Assembly (NCBI RefSeq): GCF_014236655.1
Contig: NZ_JACMYG010000030.1
Span: 1-64,000 of the forward strand
Length of the DNA: 64,000 bases
Source of the DNA: Pseudomonas kielensis
GTDB taxonomy: Bacteria > Pseudomonadota > Gammaproteobacteria > Pseudomonadales > Pseudomonadaceae
Direction: 5' to 3'
Every line of letters begins with the position of its first letter. Positions within the stretch are counted from its first letter, which is position 1. Shown here piece by piece: positions 8,242-17,015 of this stretch. The translations under genes and the position numbers were made by a program. The notes under the pieces were generated by a model. That model was not told the origin of the DNA. It saw only the letters and a program-made list of their open reading frames with translations, and did not search any database.

Positions 8242-9240
8242 ATGATTTGGTTTCTCGAAGGGCAGTCTAGCCAGCGCGACATTATTCAAGGTGCGCGTGA
8301 TGCGCTGCCACCTGAGGTGAAGATTTTCGCCTCGCATCGCGACGATCGCCCTGAAATCACGGCCGGTGCAGATATTAGTTTCACCGAGCCTCGTGGTGCT
8401 GAAGAGCGGATCTCGTGGGTGATTTCGACTGCACGCACCTATGGCATCAAAGTAATCCTGGCAGGTCGATTGGGGGGTGTATTTGAGCAGGCCCGGGCTC
8501 GATTCGAGGAAGCTGGCCTGGTGCTGGTAACCGGTGGGACATCGATGCGAACCTTCGACCTCGTTGATGACAAGAGCAGGTTTACTGCTGAGGCAGAGCG
8601 TGCTGGCTTGGCTTGCGTGCCGGCGATCACTGCTACGAATGCTGAGGATATGTTTGCTGCTTACGAAACTCTTTCGGCGTCGGGTGAGGTCTGCGTAAAA
8701 CCTGCAGTCGGCATCTATGGCCAAGGCTTTTGGCGTTTCAAAGAGGGTGCTGATCCCTTTCGCTGCTTTGCTGATCCCGATGCACGGGTTGCGAATTTCG
8801 CTACATACATGCGTGCTTACAGCGAAAGAGCAACGCCGCCAGCGATGCTTGTGATGCCTTACATGCCCGGGAGCGAGTGTTCGGTCGATATGGTCTGCGA
8901 GGCTGGCCGAGCGATCGCGTTCGTGGCCCGGAGGAAGACCGGCGTCCATCAGATTTTTGAAAACGATGGTGCAGCGGTTGAGCTTGCACTCAAAGCGGCC
9001 GAGCATTTCCAGTGTGACGGCATTGTGAACGTTCAGACAAAGGATGATGCGCAGGGTATACCCCACTTGTTGGAAATCAACCCGCGCTACTCTGGTGGCG
9101 TTGGTTATACCCGGGAGGCTGGCGTCAATTTGGCGGGCATATTTGCTACTCGCCGCCTGAATCTCCCTGAGCCAGCTACCGTTTGGCGGCCAGACGTACG
9201 TGTGAAAGGGGTCACCGTTGCAGCTGTAGTGCCAAAATGA
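8242..9240 (+). CDS. ATP-grasp ligase of the Ter accessory pathway
   Basis: This 332-residue ATP-grasp-type enzyme shows LVTGGTSMRTFDLVDDK (entry to the ATP-grasp fold), VCVKPAVGIYGQGFWRF (ATP-binding lysine and glycine-rich loop), MPYMPGSECSVDMVCEAG, and LLEINPRYSGGVGYTREAGV, where E and N are the typical metal ligands. Comparative studies of Ter systems place such a ligase in a conserved enzyme set with PRTase, HAD and lyase proteins, thought to make a nucleoside-like metabolite. The substrate is unknown. It is the first gene of the plus-strand ter run, with good SD GTGAGG upstream. Cytoplasmic. Confidence 0.85.
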   Translation: MIWFLEGQSSQRDIIQGARDALPPEVKIFASHRDDRPEITAGADISFTEPRGAEERISWVISTARTYGIKVILAGRLGGVFEQARARFEEAGLVLVTGGTSMRTFDLVDDKSRFTAEAERAGLACVPAITATNAEDMFAAYETLSASGEVCVKPAVGIYGQGFWRFKEGADPFRCFADPDARVANFATYMRAYSERATPPAMLVMPYMPGSECSVDMVCEAGRAIAFVARRKTGVHQIFENDGAAVELALKAAEHFQCDGIVNVQTKDDAQGIPHLLEINPRYSGGVGYTREAGVNLAGIFATRRLNLPEPATVWRPDVRVKGVTVAAVVPK

Positions 9241-9318
9241 CATCCTGAGGCATCGAGAAACCTGAAGTTTGGTACCATTGCAGCGCGGTGGTTTTAGCAC
9301 TCAAGGAGTAATCAAGGA

Positions 9319-10458
9319 ATGATGGTGCTCGCGCCAGGCGTAAACACCGCGGTATCAGGTGCACGGAGTGAATGGACTCTGGAATGCGGAAACTCCTCGG
9401 CTTTCGGGGAGTACGCGGCGATTGCCATACTGCCGGTAAATGACAAACGCCAACCCACTGGTGAGGCTGCACTATTCCAGACTACACAGTCATGGATGGA
9501 GTGGAGCGGCGACCAAGCGAAGGTTGGTTGTGAGTTGAACCTGTCAGCCCTCCCGCCCGGCAGCGATCGGGTGCTTCTTATCGCGTACACATTTTCCGCA
9601 GCCGGCCCGGTAAGCGAGCTTCGTTCGTTGCATTTGCTTGTGGACGAACAGATCGAATACCGATTGGACCTTCACGATAACGGTGAAGCGGCGATCATCA
9701 TCGGCGAGTTCTACATCCGTAATCAGCAATGGAAGTTTCGTGCCCTAGCTGAGGGTTCGGCTTATGGGTTGGCAGCCCTTGGGCGTCGGATTGGCATCGA
9801 TATCAATGACGCTCATCCCAAAGGGCGCAGTCGTACAGGTGATCCTGATCGATCGCGCACGGGAGCAACCGGTACCGGCTTCGCTGTTTCGCAGAACCAT
9901 GTGCTCACCTGTGCCCACGTAATCGAGGGTATGAGTGAGATATCTATTTCCTCCTTTGAGGGTCGTTATCGTGCGGAGCCAGTCGTAATCGATCAGCGTA
10001 ACGACATCGCTCTCCTCAGAGTCATGGAATCCCCCACATTGAAACCAGTGTCCTTCAAAAAGGGCTTTGGCTGTGACCTAGGCGAATCTGTTGTTGCTTT
10101 GGGTTTCCCGTTGTCAGGTTTTGCCGGCGGCGGTGTGCACGTTACCCAGGGTGGTGTGTCGGCGTTGTTTGGCCTCCACAACGATTCAAGCCTTTTGCAA
10201 TTTACCGCGGCCATTCAACCAGGCTCTAGCGGATCTCCCTTGTTTGATTCATCAGGTGCCGTAGTCGGTTTGGTCACGTCGACAATGCCTGATGCTCAAA
10301 ATATGAATTTTGCGGTTAAGGCGTCGTTGCTCCTCTCCTTTCTGGATGCGTGCCGCGTCGATGCACCTCAAACATCCAACAGCAAGACGTTCACCACTGC
10401 TGAATTAGCTCGCTCGGCCCAAGCATCTATGTGGCGCGTCGAAGCCAAGAATTTTTAG
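9319..10458 (+). CDS. TerD-domain protein fused to a trypsin-like serine protease
   Basis: This is a two-domain protein of 379 residues. Residues 1 to about 165 are TerD-like (IIIGEFYIRNQQWKFRALAEG is the characteristic closing strand region). Residues about 180-360 are a trypsin/HtrA-type protease domain with the full triad visible: His in TCAHV (about 199), Asp in RNDIALL (about 229) and Ser in GSSGSP (about 306). There is no signal peptide, so the protease should act in the cytoplasm, unlike most HtrA proteins. The TerD half could dock it on the Ter complex or make it stress- or calcium-responsive. The start may be ATG 9319 or 9322. It sits between the ATP-grasp and PRTase genes. Confidence 0.88.
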   Translation: MMVLAPGVNTAVSGARSEWTLECGNSSAFGEYAAIAILPVNDKRQPTGEAALFQTTQSWMEWSGDQAKVGCELNLSALPPGSDRVLLIAYTFSAAGPVSELRSLHLLVDEQIEYRLDLHDNGEAAIIIGEFYIRNQQWKFRALAEGSAYGLAALGRRIGIDINDAHPKGRSRTGDPDRSRTGATGTGFAVSQNHVLTCAHVIEGMSEISISSFEGRYRAEPVVIDQRNDIALLRVMESPTLKPVSFKKGFGCDLGESVVALGFPLSGFAGGGVHVTQGGVSALFGLHNDSSLLQFTAAIQPGSSGSPLFDSSGAVVGLVTSTMPDAQNMNFAVKASLLLSFLDACRVDAPQTSNSKTFTTAELARSAQASMWRVEAKNF

Positions 10459-10531
10459 CCCCTATTTTGACTTGAAAGCTGCGGACGAGACGTTAGGTTA
10501 TCGACCTCACGCTAACCTAGGAATTTGTTTC

Positions 10532-11659
10532 ATGGAAAGTAACGCAGTAACAAAAGCGCTAAGCGCACAACTGATGCGCGGGCGTCTCGATGTCACCGTC
10601 GATGCCTCACAGATCGACCCGGGCTCATTGTTCGGTTTCGCCGAGCGCCGTAATCCCAAGCGTGCGTTTCTATTCGTGTCCAAAGTACTGGGCCGCCATA
10701 TCCCTGTGCGTCCTTCGATCATGAACGCGAGCTTTCACAGTCTCGCGGCGCAAATACCTGAAGATCTGCCAGGGCCTGTGCTCGTTATCGGCATGGCGGA
10801 AACAGCAGTTGGCTTGGGTGCCGGCGTACATCGTGCCTTCAGCGCGACCCGCCCTGACACCGTCTACATGGTCAGCACACGTCACCCGACGGGCAATGAA
10901 TTGTTCGCCCGTTTTGAAGAAGAGCATAGCCACGCCAGCGCTCATCTCATTCATCTGCCTGTCGATCCCGATGTTCGGGAAATGATGTTGAATGCCCGTT
11001 CGCTGGTGCTGGTCGACGACGAAGCCTCCACCGGCAAAACTTTCATCAATCTTCACCGTGCGCTGGTCGATGCCGGCCTGACCCAGGTCGAGCGCGTGGT
11101 GACGTGCGTACTGACGGATTGGTCCGGCGATGCTGTTCGCAAAACCATTGGGGACTCAGCACATCAGGTATCGCTGTTGCAGGGTTCGTACACCTTCCAC
11201 GAGGACGCTGAGGCGCCGCTACCGGAAATGCCGGCCGTTGGTACCATCGAGCCTGGTGAGTGGCCGTTGACGGCGGAGAGTGACTGGGGGCGTCATGGTA
11301 TTCGCGTCGTAGAAGACACCCTGGCTCTGGACCTGAACGTCAAAGCAGGTGAGCGCGTACTTGTGGTCGGTACCAGTGAATTCGTCTGGCGTCCATTTCT
11401 GCTCGCTGAACGCTTAGAGCGTGCTGGCGCAGATGTGCATTTCAGTTCAACCAGTCGCTCGCCAATCGCTCTGGGCCATGCCATCGGTCACGTGTTGTCG
11501 TTCGCGGACAACTACGGTCTCGGTATCCCCAACTTCCTCTACAACGTGAGCCCCGGACAGTTTGATCGCGTCCTGATTTGCTCGGAAACACCTGTGCAGG
11601 CTGTGTCCGCCTCGCTGATTGAATCCCTGAACGCGGAGGTGATTGTCGATGGTCAATAA
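10532..11659 (+). CDS. Phosphoribosyltransferase with C-terminal TRSP domain
   Basis: This 375-residue protein starts at ATG 10532 (AGGAAT upstream). The PRPP-binding loop is VLVDDEASTGKTF (about residues 158-170), in a PRTase_2-type domain that contains VLVIGMAETAVGLGAGVHRA and STRHPTGNELFARFEEEHSH. The C-terminal third (GIRVVEDTLALDL, VLVVGTSEFVWRP, HFSSTSRSPI) matches the TRSP domain that accompanies these enzymes in Ter clusters. In the proposed pathway it would transfer ribose-phosphate to an unknown base-like acceptor. It overlaps the HAD gene downstream. Confidence 0.85.
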   Translation: MESNAVTKALSAQLMRGRLDVTVDASQIDPGSLFGFAERRNPKRAFLFVSKVLGRHIPVRPSIMNASFHSLAAQIPEDLPGPVLVIGMAETAVGLGAGVHRAFSATRPDTVYMVSTRHPTGNELFARFEEEHSHASAHLIHLPVDPDVREMMLNARSLVLVDDEASTGKTFINLHRALVDAGLTQVERVVTCVLTDWSGDAVRKTIGDSAHQVSLLQGSYTFHEDAEAPLPEMPAVGTIEPGEWPLTAESDWGRHGIRVVEDTLALDLNVKAGERVLVVGTSEFVWRPFLLAERLERAGADVHFSSTSRSPIALGHAIGHVLSFADNYGLGIPNFLYNVSPGQFDRVLICSETPVQAVSASLIESLNAEVIVDGQ

Positions 11660-12407
11660 GCGCCCCCTCGCCCTGGTCGATCTCGACGACACCCTGTTCC
11701 AGACTGCTCGCAAAATGCCAGAAGGTTTGCCGCGGGTCACTGCGACTCTCGATATCGAGGGTCAACCCAATGGCTACATGAGCACTGTCCAACATTCCCT
11801 TGCCCATTGGCTCCTATCCACAACCGACGTGATCCCAGTTACAGCGCGCAGCGTTGAAGCATTCAGTCGTGTGCAACTGCCTTTCATGCACGGTGCCGTC
11901 TGCTCCCATGGCGGCGTGATCCTTGGTCCTGATGGAAAGCTTGACGAGGAATGGCAAGCACGCATGAGCGATGTTCTTGCTGACTATCAGGCTCGCTTGC
12001 CAGGCCTCAGTGAAGCAACCCTCGCCATTGGTAAGGAGCTTGGCATTTCCTTGCGCGGATGGGTTGTCGAGGAAGAAGGCCTGCGCCACTACGTGGTGAC
12101 CAAGCACAACGAATCCAACGATGAAGTCCTGCAAACGGTACTCGCGGAAGTACAGGCTCGCGGTTTACTGGAAGGGATGCACATCCACGGAAATTCCAAC
12201 AACCTCGCGTTCTTGCCGCTGGGCCTGTCGAAGGAAGTGGCCGTTCAAGAATTGTTGCGCCGTGATCGTGAGGCCAATGGTGAGCGTCCTGTGCTGGGCT
12301 TTGGGGACAGCATCACTGACCTCGGTTTCATGCAGGAGTGTCATATGTGGGCGACCCCTGCGCGTAGCCAATTGGCCAAGCTGGTTGGGGTGAAAATCCA
12401 TGACTAA
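11649..12407 (+). CDS. HAD-superfamily hydrolase of the Ter pathway
   Basis: This is a 252-residue HAD phosphatase. Motif I is DLDDTLF (residues 11-17, nucleophile Asp 11), motif III lysine lies in LGLSKEVAV, and motif IV is GDSITDLGF (about 219-227). The cap between motifs I and III resembles the class-II sucrose-phosphatase-like cap. ATG 11649 overlaps the end of the TRSP gene; the alternative TTG 11643 is less likely. It presumably removes a phosphate from the metabolite made by the neighbouring PRTases. The stop overlaps the following StiP-family gene by 8 bases. Confidence 0.85.
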   Translation: MVNKRPLALVDLDDTLFQTARKMPEGLPRVTATLDIEGQPNGYMSTVQHSLAHWLLSTTDVIPVTARSVEAFSRVQLPFMHGAVCSHGGVILGPDGKLDEEWQARMSDVLADYQARLPGLSEATLAIGKELGISLRGWVVEEEGLRHYVVTKHNESNDEVLQTVLAEVQARGLLEGMHIHGNSNNLAFLPLGLSKEVAVQELLRRDREANGERPVLGFGDSITDLGFMQECHMWATPARSQLAKLVGVKIHD

Positions 12408-13494
12408 GGCCGTTGCGGGTCTGGTTACCGTAGGGAGCGGCAGCTATGCAGCAGATGATGTTCAGTTTCTGCTGCAGGCCGTTCAGATGGAAACCACTGA
12501 TGTCTTGGAGAAGGAGCGTCTGATTCAGTCGAAGCAGAAGCACTACTCCGAAATGATCAGCCTGGAGAGTGCGCCGACAGACGTGCATAAAGCCCTATAC
12601 GAGCGCGCACTTGAACAAAACGGTACCCGCATGGCCATGGACGTTCAGTCCCTGGCGCTGGCGCTGAGCGAGGCATGCACGGGTCCGTCAATTGTTCTCG
12701 TGTCTTTCGTTCGTGCTGGCCTGCCGCTCGGCGTGTTGTTGCGTCGGGCCCTGCTCGACATGGGTCGAGATGCGCACCACTACGGAATCAGCATCGTTCG
12801 GGATCGGGGGATAGATAAGGTCGCCCTCGAAGCCATCATTCAGGCACATGGTGCCGAGAACATCGTCTTCGTCGATGGCTGGACAGGGAAGGGCGCTATC
12901 TCTGGTGAGATTCAGCGCAGCCTCAATGGCGACTCACGCTTTCCTGAGGAACCTCGGCTTGTTGTGCTGGCAGATCCCTGCGGCCGGGCGTGGTTGTCCG
13001 CGTCGGCTGAAGACTGGGTTATCCCCTCCGGCATCCTTGGTGCGACGGTGTCTGGTCTGGTTTCGCGCTCCATCTGGCCCGCGAATGGAGGCCTGCATGG
13101 TTGTGTGGTTTACGACCATCTGCGTGAGCACGATTTAACCCGCGAGTTCATCGAGCAGATCGACGAGAAGCGAAAGGCGCTGGGGGCGGTTCCTCAAGCC
13201 TCGCCATGGACCGACACCCAGCGTTTTGAATTGCAGGGTGCAGCTGCGCACGTAGTCAAGTCGCTGGCCTCCCAGTTCGGCATTACCAATCTCAACCGAG
13301 TAAAGCCAGGTATTGCCGAAGCAACCCGCGCGGTACTGCGTCGCGTACCGGATCACGTCTTGGTTCGCAGCCGTAGCGACAGCGATGTTCAGTTGCTCAT
13401 GCACCTGACTGAGGGCGCTGGGGTGGCTGTGGAAGAGGTCGGTGCTGCATTGGGCCCTTACCGGGCGGTTACCATCATTCGGAGTGTGAGCTGA
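12400..13494 (+). CDS. StiP-family protein (PRTase-like with PELOTA-type domain)
   Basis: This 364-residue protein begins GLVTVGSGSYAADDVQFLL and continues with KERLIQSKQKHYSEMISLE, the signature of the family annotated as cysteine protease StiP and reinterpreted as a phosphoribosyltransferase in Ter operons. VFVDGWTGKGAI (about residue 158) is its PRPP-loop equivalent. The last 80 residues fit the small PELOTA-like RNA-binding domain usual in this family. I favour the PRTase reading over the protease name because of the enzymatic neighbours. It starts inside the HAD gene and ends in a TGATG overlap with the lyase gene. Confidence 0.85.
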   Translation: MTKAVAGLVTVGSGSYAADDVQFLLQAVQMETTDVLEKERLIQSKQKHYSEMISLESAPTDVHKALYERALEQNGTRMAMDVQSLALALSEACTGPSIVLVSFVRAGLPLGVLLRRALLDMGRDAHHYGISIVRDRGIDKVALEAIIQAHGAENIVFVDGWTGKGAISGEIQRSLNGDSRFPEEPRLVVLADPCGRAWLSASAEDWVIPSGILGATVSGLVSRSIWPANGGLHGCVVYDHLREHDLTREFIEQIDEKRKALGAVPQASPWTDTQRFELQGAAAHVVKSLASQFGITNLNRVKPGIAEATRAVLRRVPDHVLVRSRSDSDVQLLMHLTEGAGVAVEEVGAALGPYRAVTIIRSVS

Positions 13495-14444
13495 TGAAAG
13501 TCCTTTCTCCTTATGCCCTGGGGGCAACGCTCTACATGCCGGCCACACGTGCGGATCTGCTGGAAGTGGTTTTCCGCACAAAACTGCCTGAACTGCGTTC
13601 TCTGGTTGTTTGCTTGGAGGATGCGGTCGCGGAAATTGACGTCGACACGGCGTTGAAAAATCTGCATGGCCTGTTGACCGCGATCAACGAGCGCGGTGGG
13701 CGTCCGTCTGATGGTCCGCTGCTGTTTGTTCGCCCCCGAGACTCGGTGATGGCTGCCGTGCTGAATGAATGGCCATTGATGGCCCACGTCGATGGGTTCG
13801 TTGTGCCGAAATTGACCCTGCGCAACCTTGGAGATTGGGAACAGGCCGTTACAAACCCGGCGCTGTACCTCATGCCGACGCTGGAAACTACAGACGTGTT
13901 CAACCCAGGTGGAATGGTCGAGTTGGGCCAGGCGCTGAAGGCGAACCTGAATCAGCGAATTATCGCCCTACGTATCGGCGGGAACGACCTGATGGGAAGT
14001 CTTGGACTTCGTCGCAATCCCGCAACAACGCTCTACAGCACCCCAATGGGCTACGTGATCCCAATGTTGGCAGGCGTCATGGGGTCTCAAGGTTTCGCAC
14101 TGACGGCACCGGTGTTCGAACAACTCGCGACACCGCATTTGCTGATGGAGGAGCTGGAACTCGACATCGCCCATGGCTTGGTAGGGAAGACGGCGATTCA
14201 TCCATCTCAGATCAACACGATCCAGGACGCGTTGCGCGTAAGCCTCGAAGACCTCAACTGCGCCAGGATGATTGTCAGTGAAGTTGCTCCGGCAGTGTTC
14301 AAGCACAACGATGCCATGTGCGAGCCTGCGACCCATTACAAATGGGCGGTCAACATCCTTGAAAGAGCAGAGTGGCACGGAGTTCGGCAACCGGATGTAG
14401 GACCTATTGAGGCGCCTATCCGTTTGGCCGAGGCCGCGCGATGA
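13494..14444 (+). CDS. HpcH/HpaI/citrate-lyase-type C-C bond lyase of Ter cluster
   Basis: This 316-residue TIM-barrel lyase shows YMPATRADLLEVVF and SLVVCLEDAVAEIDVD near the N-terminus, LLFVRPRD, VDGFVVPKLTL, LYLMPTLETTDVF, IIALRIGGNDLMGSLGLRR and GLVGKTAIHPSQINTIQDAL. These are the typical acidic metal ligands and GKTAIHP end motif of the citrate lyase beta/HpcH superfamily. It is the C-C lyase member of the Ter biosynthetic set. The substrate is unknown. Translation is coupled on both sides (start overlaps TGA of the StiP gene; its ATGA overlaps the HAD-IB gene). Confidence 0.88.
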   Translation: MKVLSPYALGATLYMPATRADLLEVVFRTKLPELRSLVVCLEDAVAEIDVDTALKNLHGLLTAINERGGRPSDGPLLFVRPRDSVMAAVLNEWPLMAHVDGFVVPKLTLRNLGDWEQAVTNPALYLMPTLETTDVFNPGGMVELGQALKANLNQRIIALRIGGNDLMGSLGLRRNPATTLYSTPMGYVIPMLAGVMGSQGFALTAPVFEQLATPHLLMEELELDIAHGLVGKTAIHPSQINTIQDALRVSLEDLNCARMIVSEVAPAVFKHNDAMCEPATHYKWAVNILERAEWHGVRQPDVGPIEAPIRLAEAAR

Positions 14445-15199
14445 CAATGGGATTTGACGATGCTGGCGGGCAAAGGCGTCAGGTGCTGTCGGTTTTTGAC
14501 TTCGACGGCACGCTGACCCGGCACGATAGCTTCGTCCCATTCCTGAAGTTTGCCTTCGGACCCCGGGAATTCAATCGACGCATTTTGCGGCTTGCGCTGC
14601 CAAGCGTTCGATTCCTGGCTCGGCGTTTGAATCGTGATGAGTTGAAAGCACAGCTGATCAGCACGTTTCTTACAGGCGTAGAAATGAAATGGGTGCAGGA
14701 GCAGGCCGTGAAATTCTGCGGGTTGTTTTGGGAACAGCTCATGCGCCCTTCAGGTTTAAAATCTGTCGCCGCCGAAGTAGAGGCAGGTGCAGTAGTTACT
14801 CTCTGCTCCGCGTCCCCAGCGTTGGTGCTCCAGCCGTTTGCGGATCGACTTGGCATCAAGTTGATCGGCACCGAGCTTGAGGCGGTAGACGGTCTGTTGA
14901 CCGGGCGCATGACTGGCAACAACTGCAGATGCGAGAACAAAGTACTCAGACTTGAGGCTGTGTATGGGCCGCTCGGCCAGTACCGGCTTAAAGCATGGGG
15001 TGACACCCGCGGTGATTTCGAGTTGTTGGCCGCGGCGCAAGAAGCACACTGGCGACACTTTCACCCCGCATGGCGCCGTCTTCGCCTGCGGGCAGATAGA
15101 AGCGGGAATTTGGGTGTGAGCAATGTCGCGCACGCTAACCTGCAAGTGGCGGTCAACCCTGATCGACACGCGAACACTGATGACCAACAAGGAGCGTAA
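14441..15199 (+). CDS. HAD-IB (SerB-like) phosphatase of Ter cluster
   Basis: This is a 252-residue HAD-IB hydrolase: motif I DFDGTLT (nucleophile Asp 20), an alpha-helical cap, motif II in VTLCSASPALV, and motif IV GDTRGDFELL. It resembles phosphoserine-phosphatase-like enzymes. It is the second phosphatase of the operon and probably acts on a different intermediate. The last 45 residues after AHWRHFHPAWRR look poorly conserved and may be loose tail sequence. It starts in an ATGA overlap with the lyase and stops 2 bases before terZ, linking the biosynthetic genes to the terZABCDE block as one transcription unit. Confidence 0.85.
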   Translation: MTMGFDDAGGQRRQVLSVFDFDGTLTRHDSFVPFLKFAFGPREFNRRILRLALPSVRFLARRLNRDELKAQLISTFLTGVEMKWVQEQAVKFCGLFWEQLMRPSGLKSVAAEVEAGAVVTLCSASPALVLQPFADRLGIKLIGTELEAVDGLLTGRMTGNNCRCENKVLRLEAVYGPLGQYRLKAWGDTRGDFELLAAAQEAHWRHFHPAWRRLRLRADRSGNLGVSNVAHANLQVAVNPDRHANTDDQQGA

Positions 15200-15201
15200 C
15201 C

Positions 15202-15789
15202 ATGGCACTTACCCTGCAAAAACAGCAATCCATCTCCCTAGCTAAAACGGCCGGCAGTTCGCTGACCAGCATCAGCCTTGGTTTGGGTTGGGACCCAGTC
15301 AAGGCGGGCGGTTTCCTCGGCAAGATGTTTGGTGGTGGTTCCGAGATCGACCTCGACGCTTCCTGCATTTTGCTGAACAGCGATTACCAAAAAATCGACC
15401 TGGTGTGGTTCCGCCAACTGAAGTCCCAGGACGGTTCGATCAAGCACTCCGGTGACAATCGTACCGGCGATGGCGAAGGCGATGACGAGACCATTAATGT
15501 CGACCTGCAGCGCCTGCCAGCCTCCGTTAAGTACTTGATTTTTACCGTTAATTCATTCATGGGCCAGTCTTTTGAGAAGGTCGAAAAGGCCTACTGCCGT
15601 ATCGTGAATGGCAGCAACAACACCGAGCTGGCACGCTTCAACCTTTCTGAAAAAGGTGGGCACACCGGCATCGTCATGGCGAGCCTGGCTCGCGAAAATG
15701 GCGACTGGGAATTCAAGGCGATCGGCACCACCACGAATGGTCGTACTGCTGACGACCTGATCACTCTGGCCGTTCAGGCGTTGCGCTAA
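15202..15789 (+). CDS. terZ: TerZ, TerD-fold stress protein
   Basis: This 195-residue TerD-family protein opens MALTLQKQQSISL and has the calcium-binding landmarks EIDLDAS and GDNRTGDGEGDDE. Compared with TerD it carries an insertion (AGGFLGKMFGGG) before the EIDLDAS strand, which is typical for TerZ. TerD-fold proteins bind calcium and are needed for tellurite resistance and for phage and colicin resistance in characterised ter operons. It has a strong SD AAGGAG and is followed by terA with a TAATG overlap. Cytoplasmic, probably associated with TerC at the membrane. Confidence 0.92.
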   Translation: MALTLQKQQSISLAKTAGSSLTSISLGLGWDPVKAGGFLGKMFGGGSEIDLDASCILLNSDYQKIDLVWFRQLKSQDGSIKHSGDNRTGDGEGDDETINVDLQRLPASVKYLIFTVNSFMGQSFEKVEKAYCRIVNGSNNTELARFNLSEKGGHTGIVMASLARENGDWEFKAIGTTTNGRTADDLITLAVQALR

Positions 15790-16970
15790 TGGCTAATCTC
15801 GTACCTGGTGGTAATGCGCCGGTTGCCAGCGGCCAGCTTCGCGTTGATATCAATTACTCGCCTATCCCGGGGGCCGACATTGACGTATCGGCCTTCGCAC
15901 TGGGCGCCTCGGCCAAAGTCCGAGGCGATGGCGACATGTGTTTCTATGGCCAGCCTCAAATTCTGGGTGGCGCTGTTCAGCTGACCGAATCCTCGGCTGG
16001 GCGCGCAGTATTTTCACTCGATACGAGTCGTCTTGATTCTGCAGTTGAGAAAGTGGCGCTCACTGCCACGATCTACGAGAACAAGGCGAGCTTTGAGCGC
16101 GTGTCACAACTTTCGGTTGTGGTGACGGGTGGAATTGAAGCTCAAATCCCAACCGGTGGCATGAAGGAAACAGCACTCATCCTCGGCGAATTTTATCGCC
16201 GAAATGGTGACTGGAAATTCCGCTGTGTGGCCCAGGGCTTCAATGGCGGCCTTGAGCCGTTGGCCAAGCACTTTGGTGTAGAGGTCGCCGCACCAGCGCC
16301 GGCCCCTGCACCTGCACCTGCTCCAGTGGTACAAACGCCGCCGCCTGCTCCGGCCGCTGCACCTAAATCTACGATTAGTCTGAGCAAGGTCACCCTCGAT
16401 AAAACACGATCGTCTATCAGTCTTGAAAAGACGGCAGCCGGTTTCGGCGAAATCAAGGTGAACTTGAACTGGAACAAAGGCAGCTCGGGCGGCTTCTTCA
16501 AGCGAAGCCAATCCGTCGACCTGGACGTTGGTTGCCTGTACGAGCTGCAAGACGGCGAGAAGGGCGTTGTTCAAGCCCTCGGGGAGTCCTTCGGCAGTCT
16601 CAATCGGGAACCATACATACAGCTGATGGGCGATGACCGTACTGGCTCTGTTTCCGGTGGCGAGTGGTTGCATATCAATGGCAAACAATGGAGTGAAATT
16701 CGCCGCATTTTAGTGTTCGCCTTCATCTATGAGGGCTCGCCTTCTTGGAAAGAAACCGATGGAGTGGTGACTATTTACATTCCTGGTCAGCCTGACATTG
16801 AGGTGCGTCTCAATGAAGAGGGTGGCCGTGAACCAATGTGTGCCATAGCGATGCTTGAAAACGTGAACGGTGCCGTTAAGGTCTCTCGGCGGGTGGACTT
16901 CCACCGAGGCCACAAACTCATGGACCAGGCTTATGGCTGGGGCATGAGGTGGACTGCCGGGTCCAAATAG
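15789..16970 (+). CDS. terA: TerA tellurium resistance protein
   Basis: This 393-residue protein has two TerD-like lobes. The first (residues 1-160) ends with ILGEFYRRNGDWKFRCVAQG. A linker of about 25 residues rich in alternating Ala-Pro follows, then a second lobe (about 195-390) with SVDLDVGCLYEL and MGDDRTGSVSG. The length agrees with known TerA. ATG 15789 overlaps the terZ stop. A perfect 9-bp hairpin follows the gene and separates it from terB. The repetitive GCC/CCA-rich linker is natural, not a sign of misassembly. Confidence 0.9.
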   Translation: MANLVPGGNAPVASGQLRVDINYSPIPGADIDVSAFALGASAKVRGDGDMCFYGQPQILGGAVQLTESSAGRAVFSLDTSRLDSAVEKVALTATIYENKASFERVSQLSVVVTGGIEAQIPTGGMKETALILGEFYRRNGDWKFRCVAQGFNGGLEPLAKHFGVEVAAPAPAPAPAPAPVVQTPPPAPAAAPKSTISLSKVTLDKTRSSISLEKTAAGFGEIKVNLNWNKGSSGGFFKRSQSVDLDVGCLYELQDGEKGVVQALGESFGSLNREPYIQLMGDDRTGSVSGGEWLHINGKQWSEIRRILVFAFIYEGSPSWKETDGVVTIYIPGQPDIEVRLNEEGGREPMCAIAMLENVNGAVKVSRRVDFHRGHKLMDQAYGWGMRWTAGSK

Positions 16971-16977
16971 AAATCAT

Positions 16978-16999
16978 GGCGGGGTCATACGACCCCGCC
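16978..16999 (+). terminator. Stem-loop between terA and terB (attenuator or mRNA stabiliser)
   Basis: GGCGGGGTC and GACCCCGCC form a perfect 9-bp stem with an ATAC loop. There is no following T-run, so full termination is unlikely. It could protect the upstream message or lower expression of terB-terE. Confidence 0.5.
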
Positions 17000-17015
17000 C
17001 TTGGGGGAACACAAC

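Noticed and set aside
8212..9300. Long open frame on the minus strand (362 codons)
   Set aside because: It lies fully opposite the ATP-grasp gene, which has clear motifs; the antisense product shows no domain pattern.
16285..16370. GCC/CCT-rich repeat that might be a recombination site
   Set aside because: It encodes the Ala-Pro linker of TerA, a normal feature of the family; similar linkers occur in the two TerA/TerF-like minus-strand genes.
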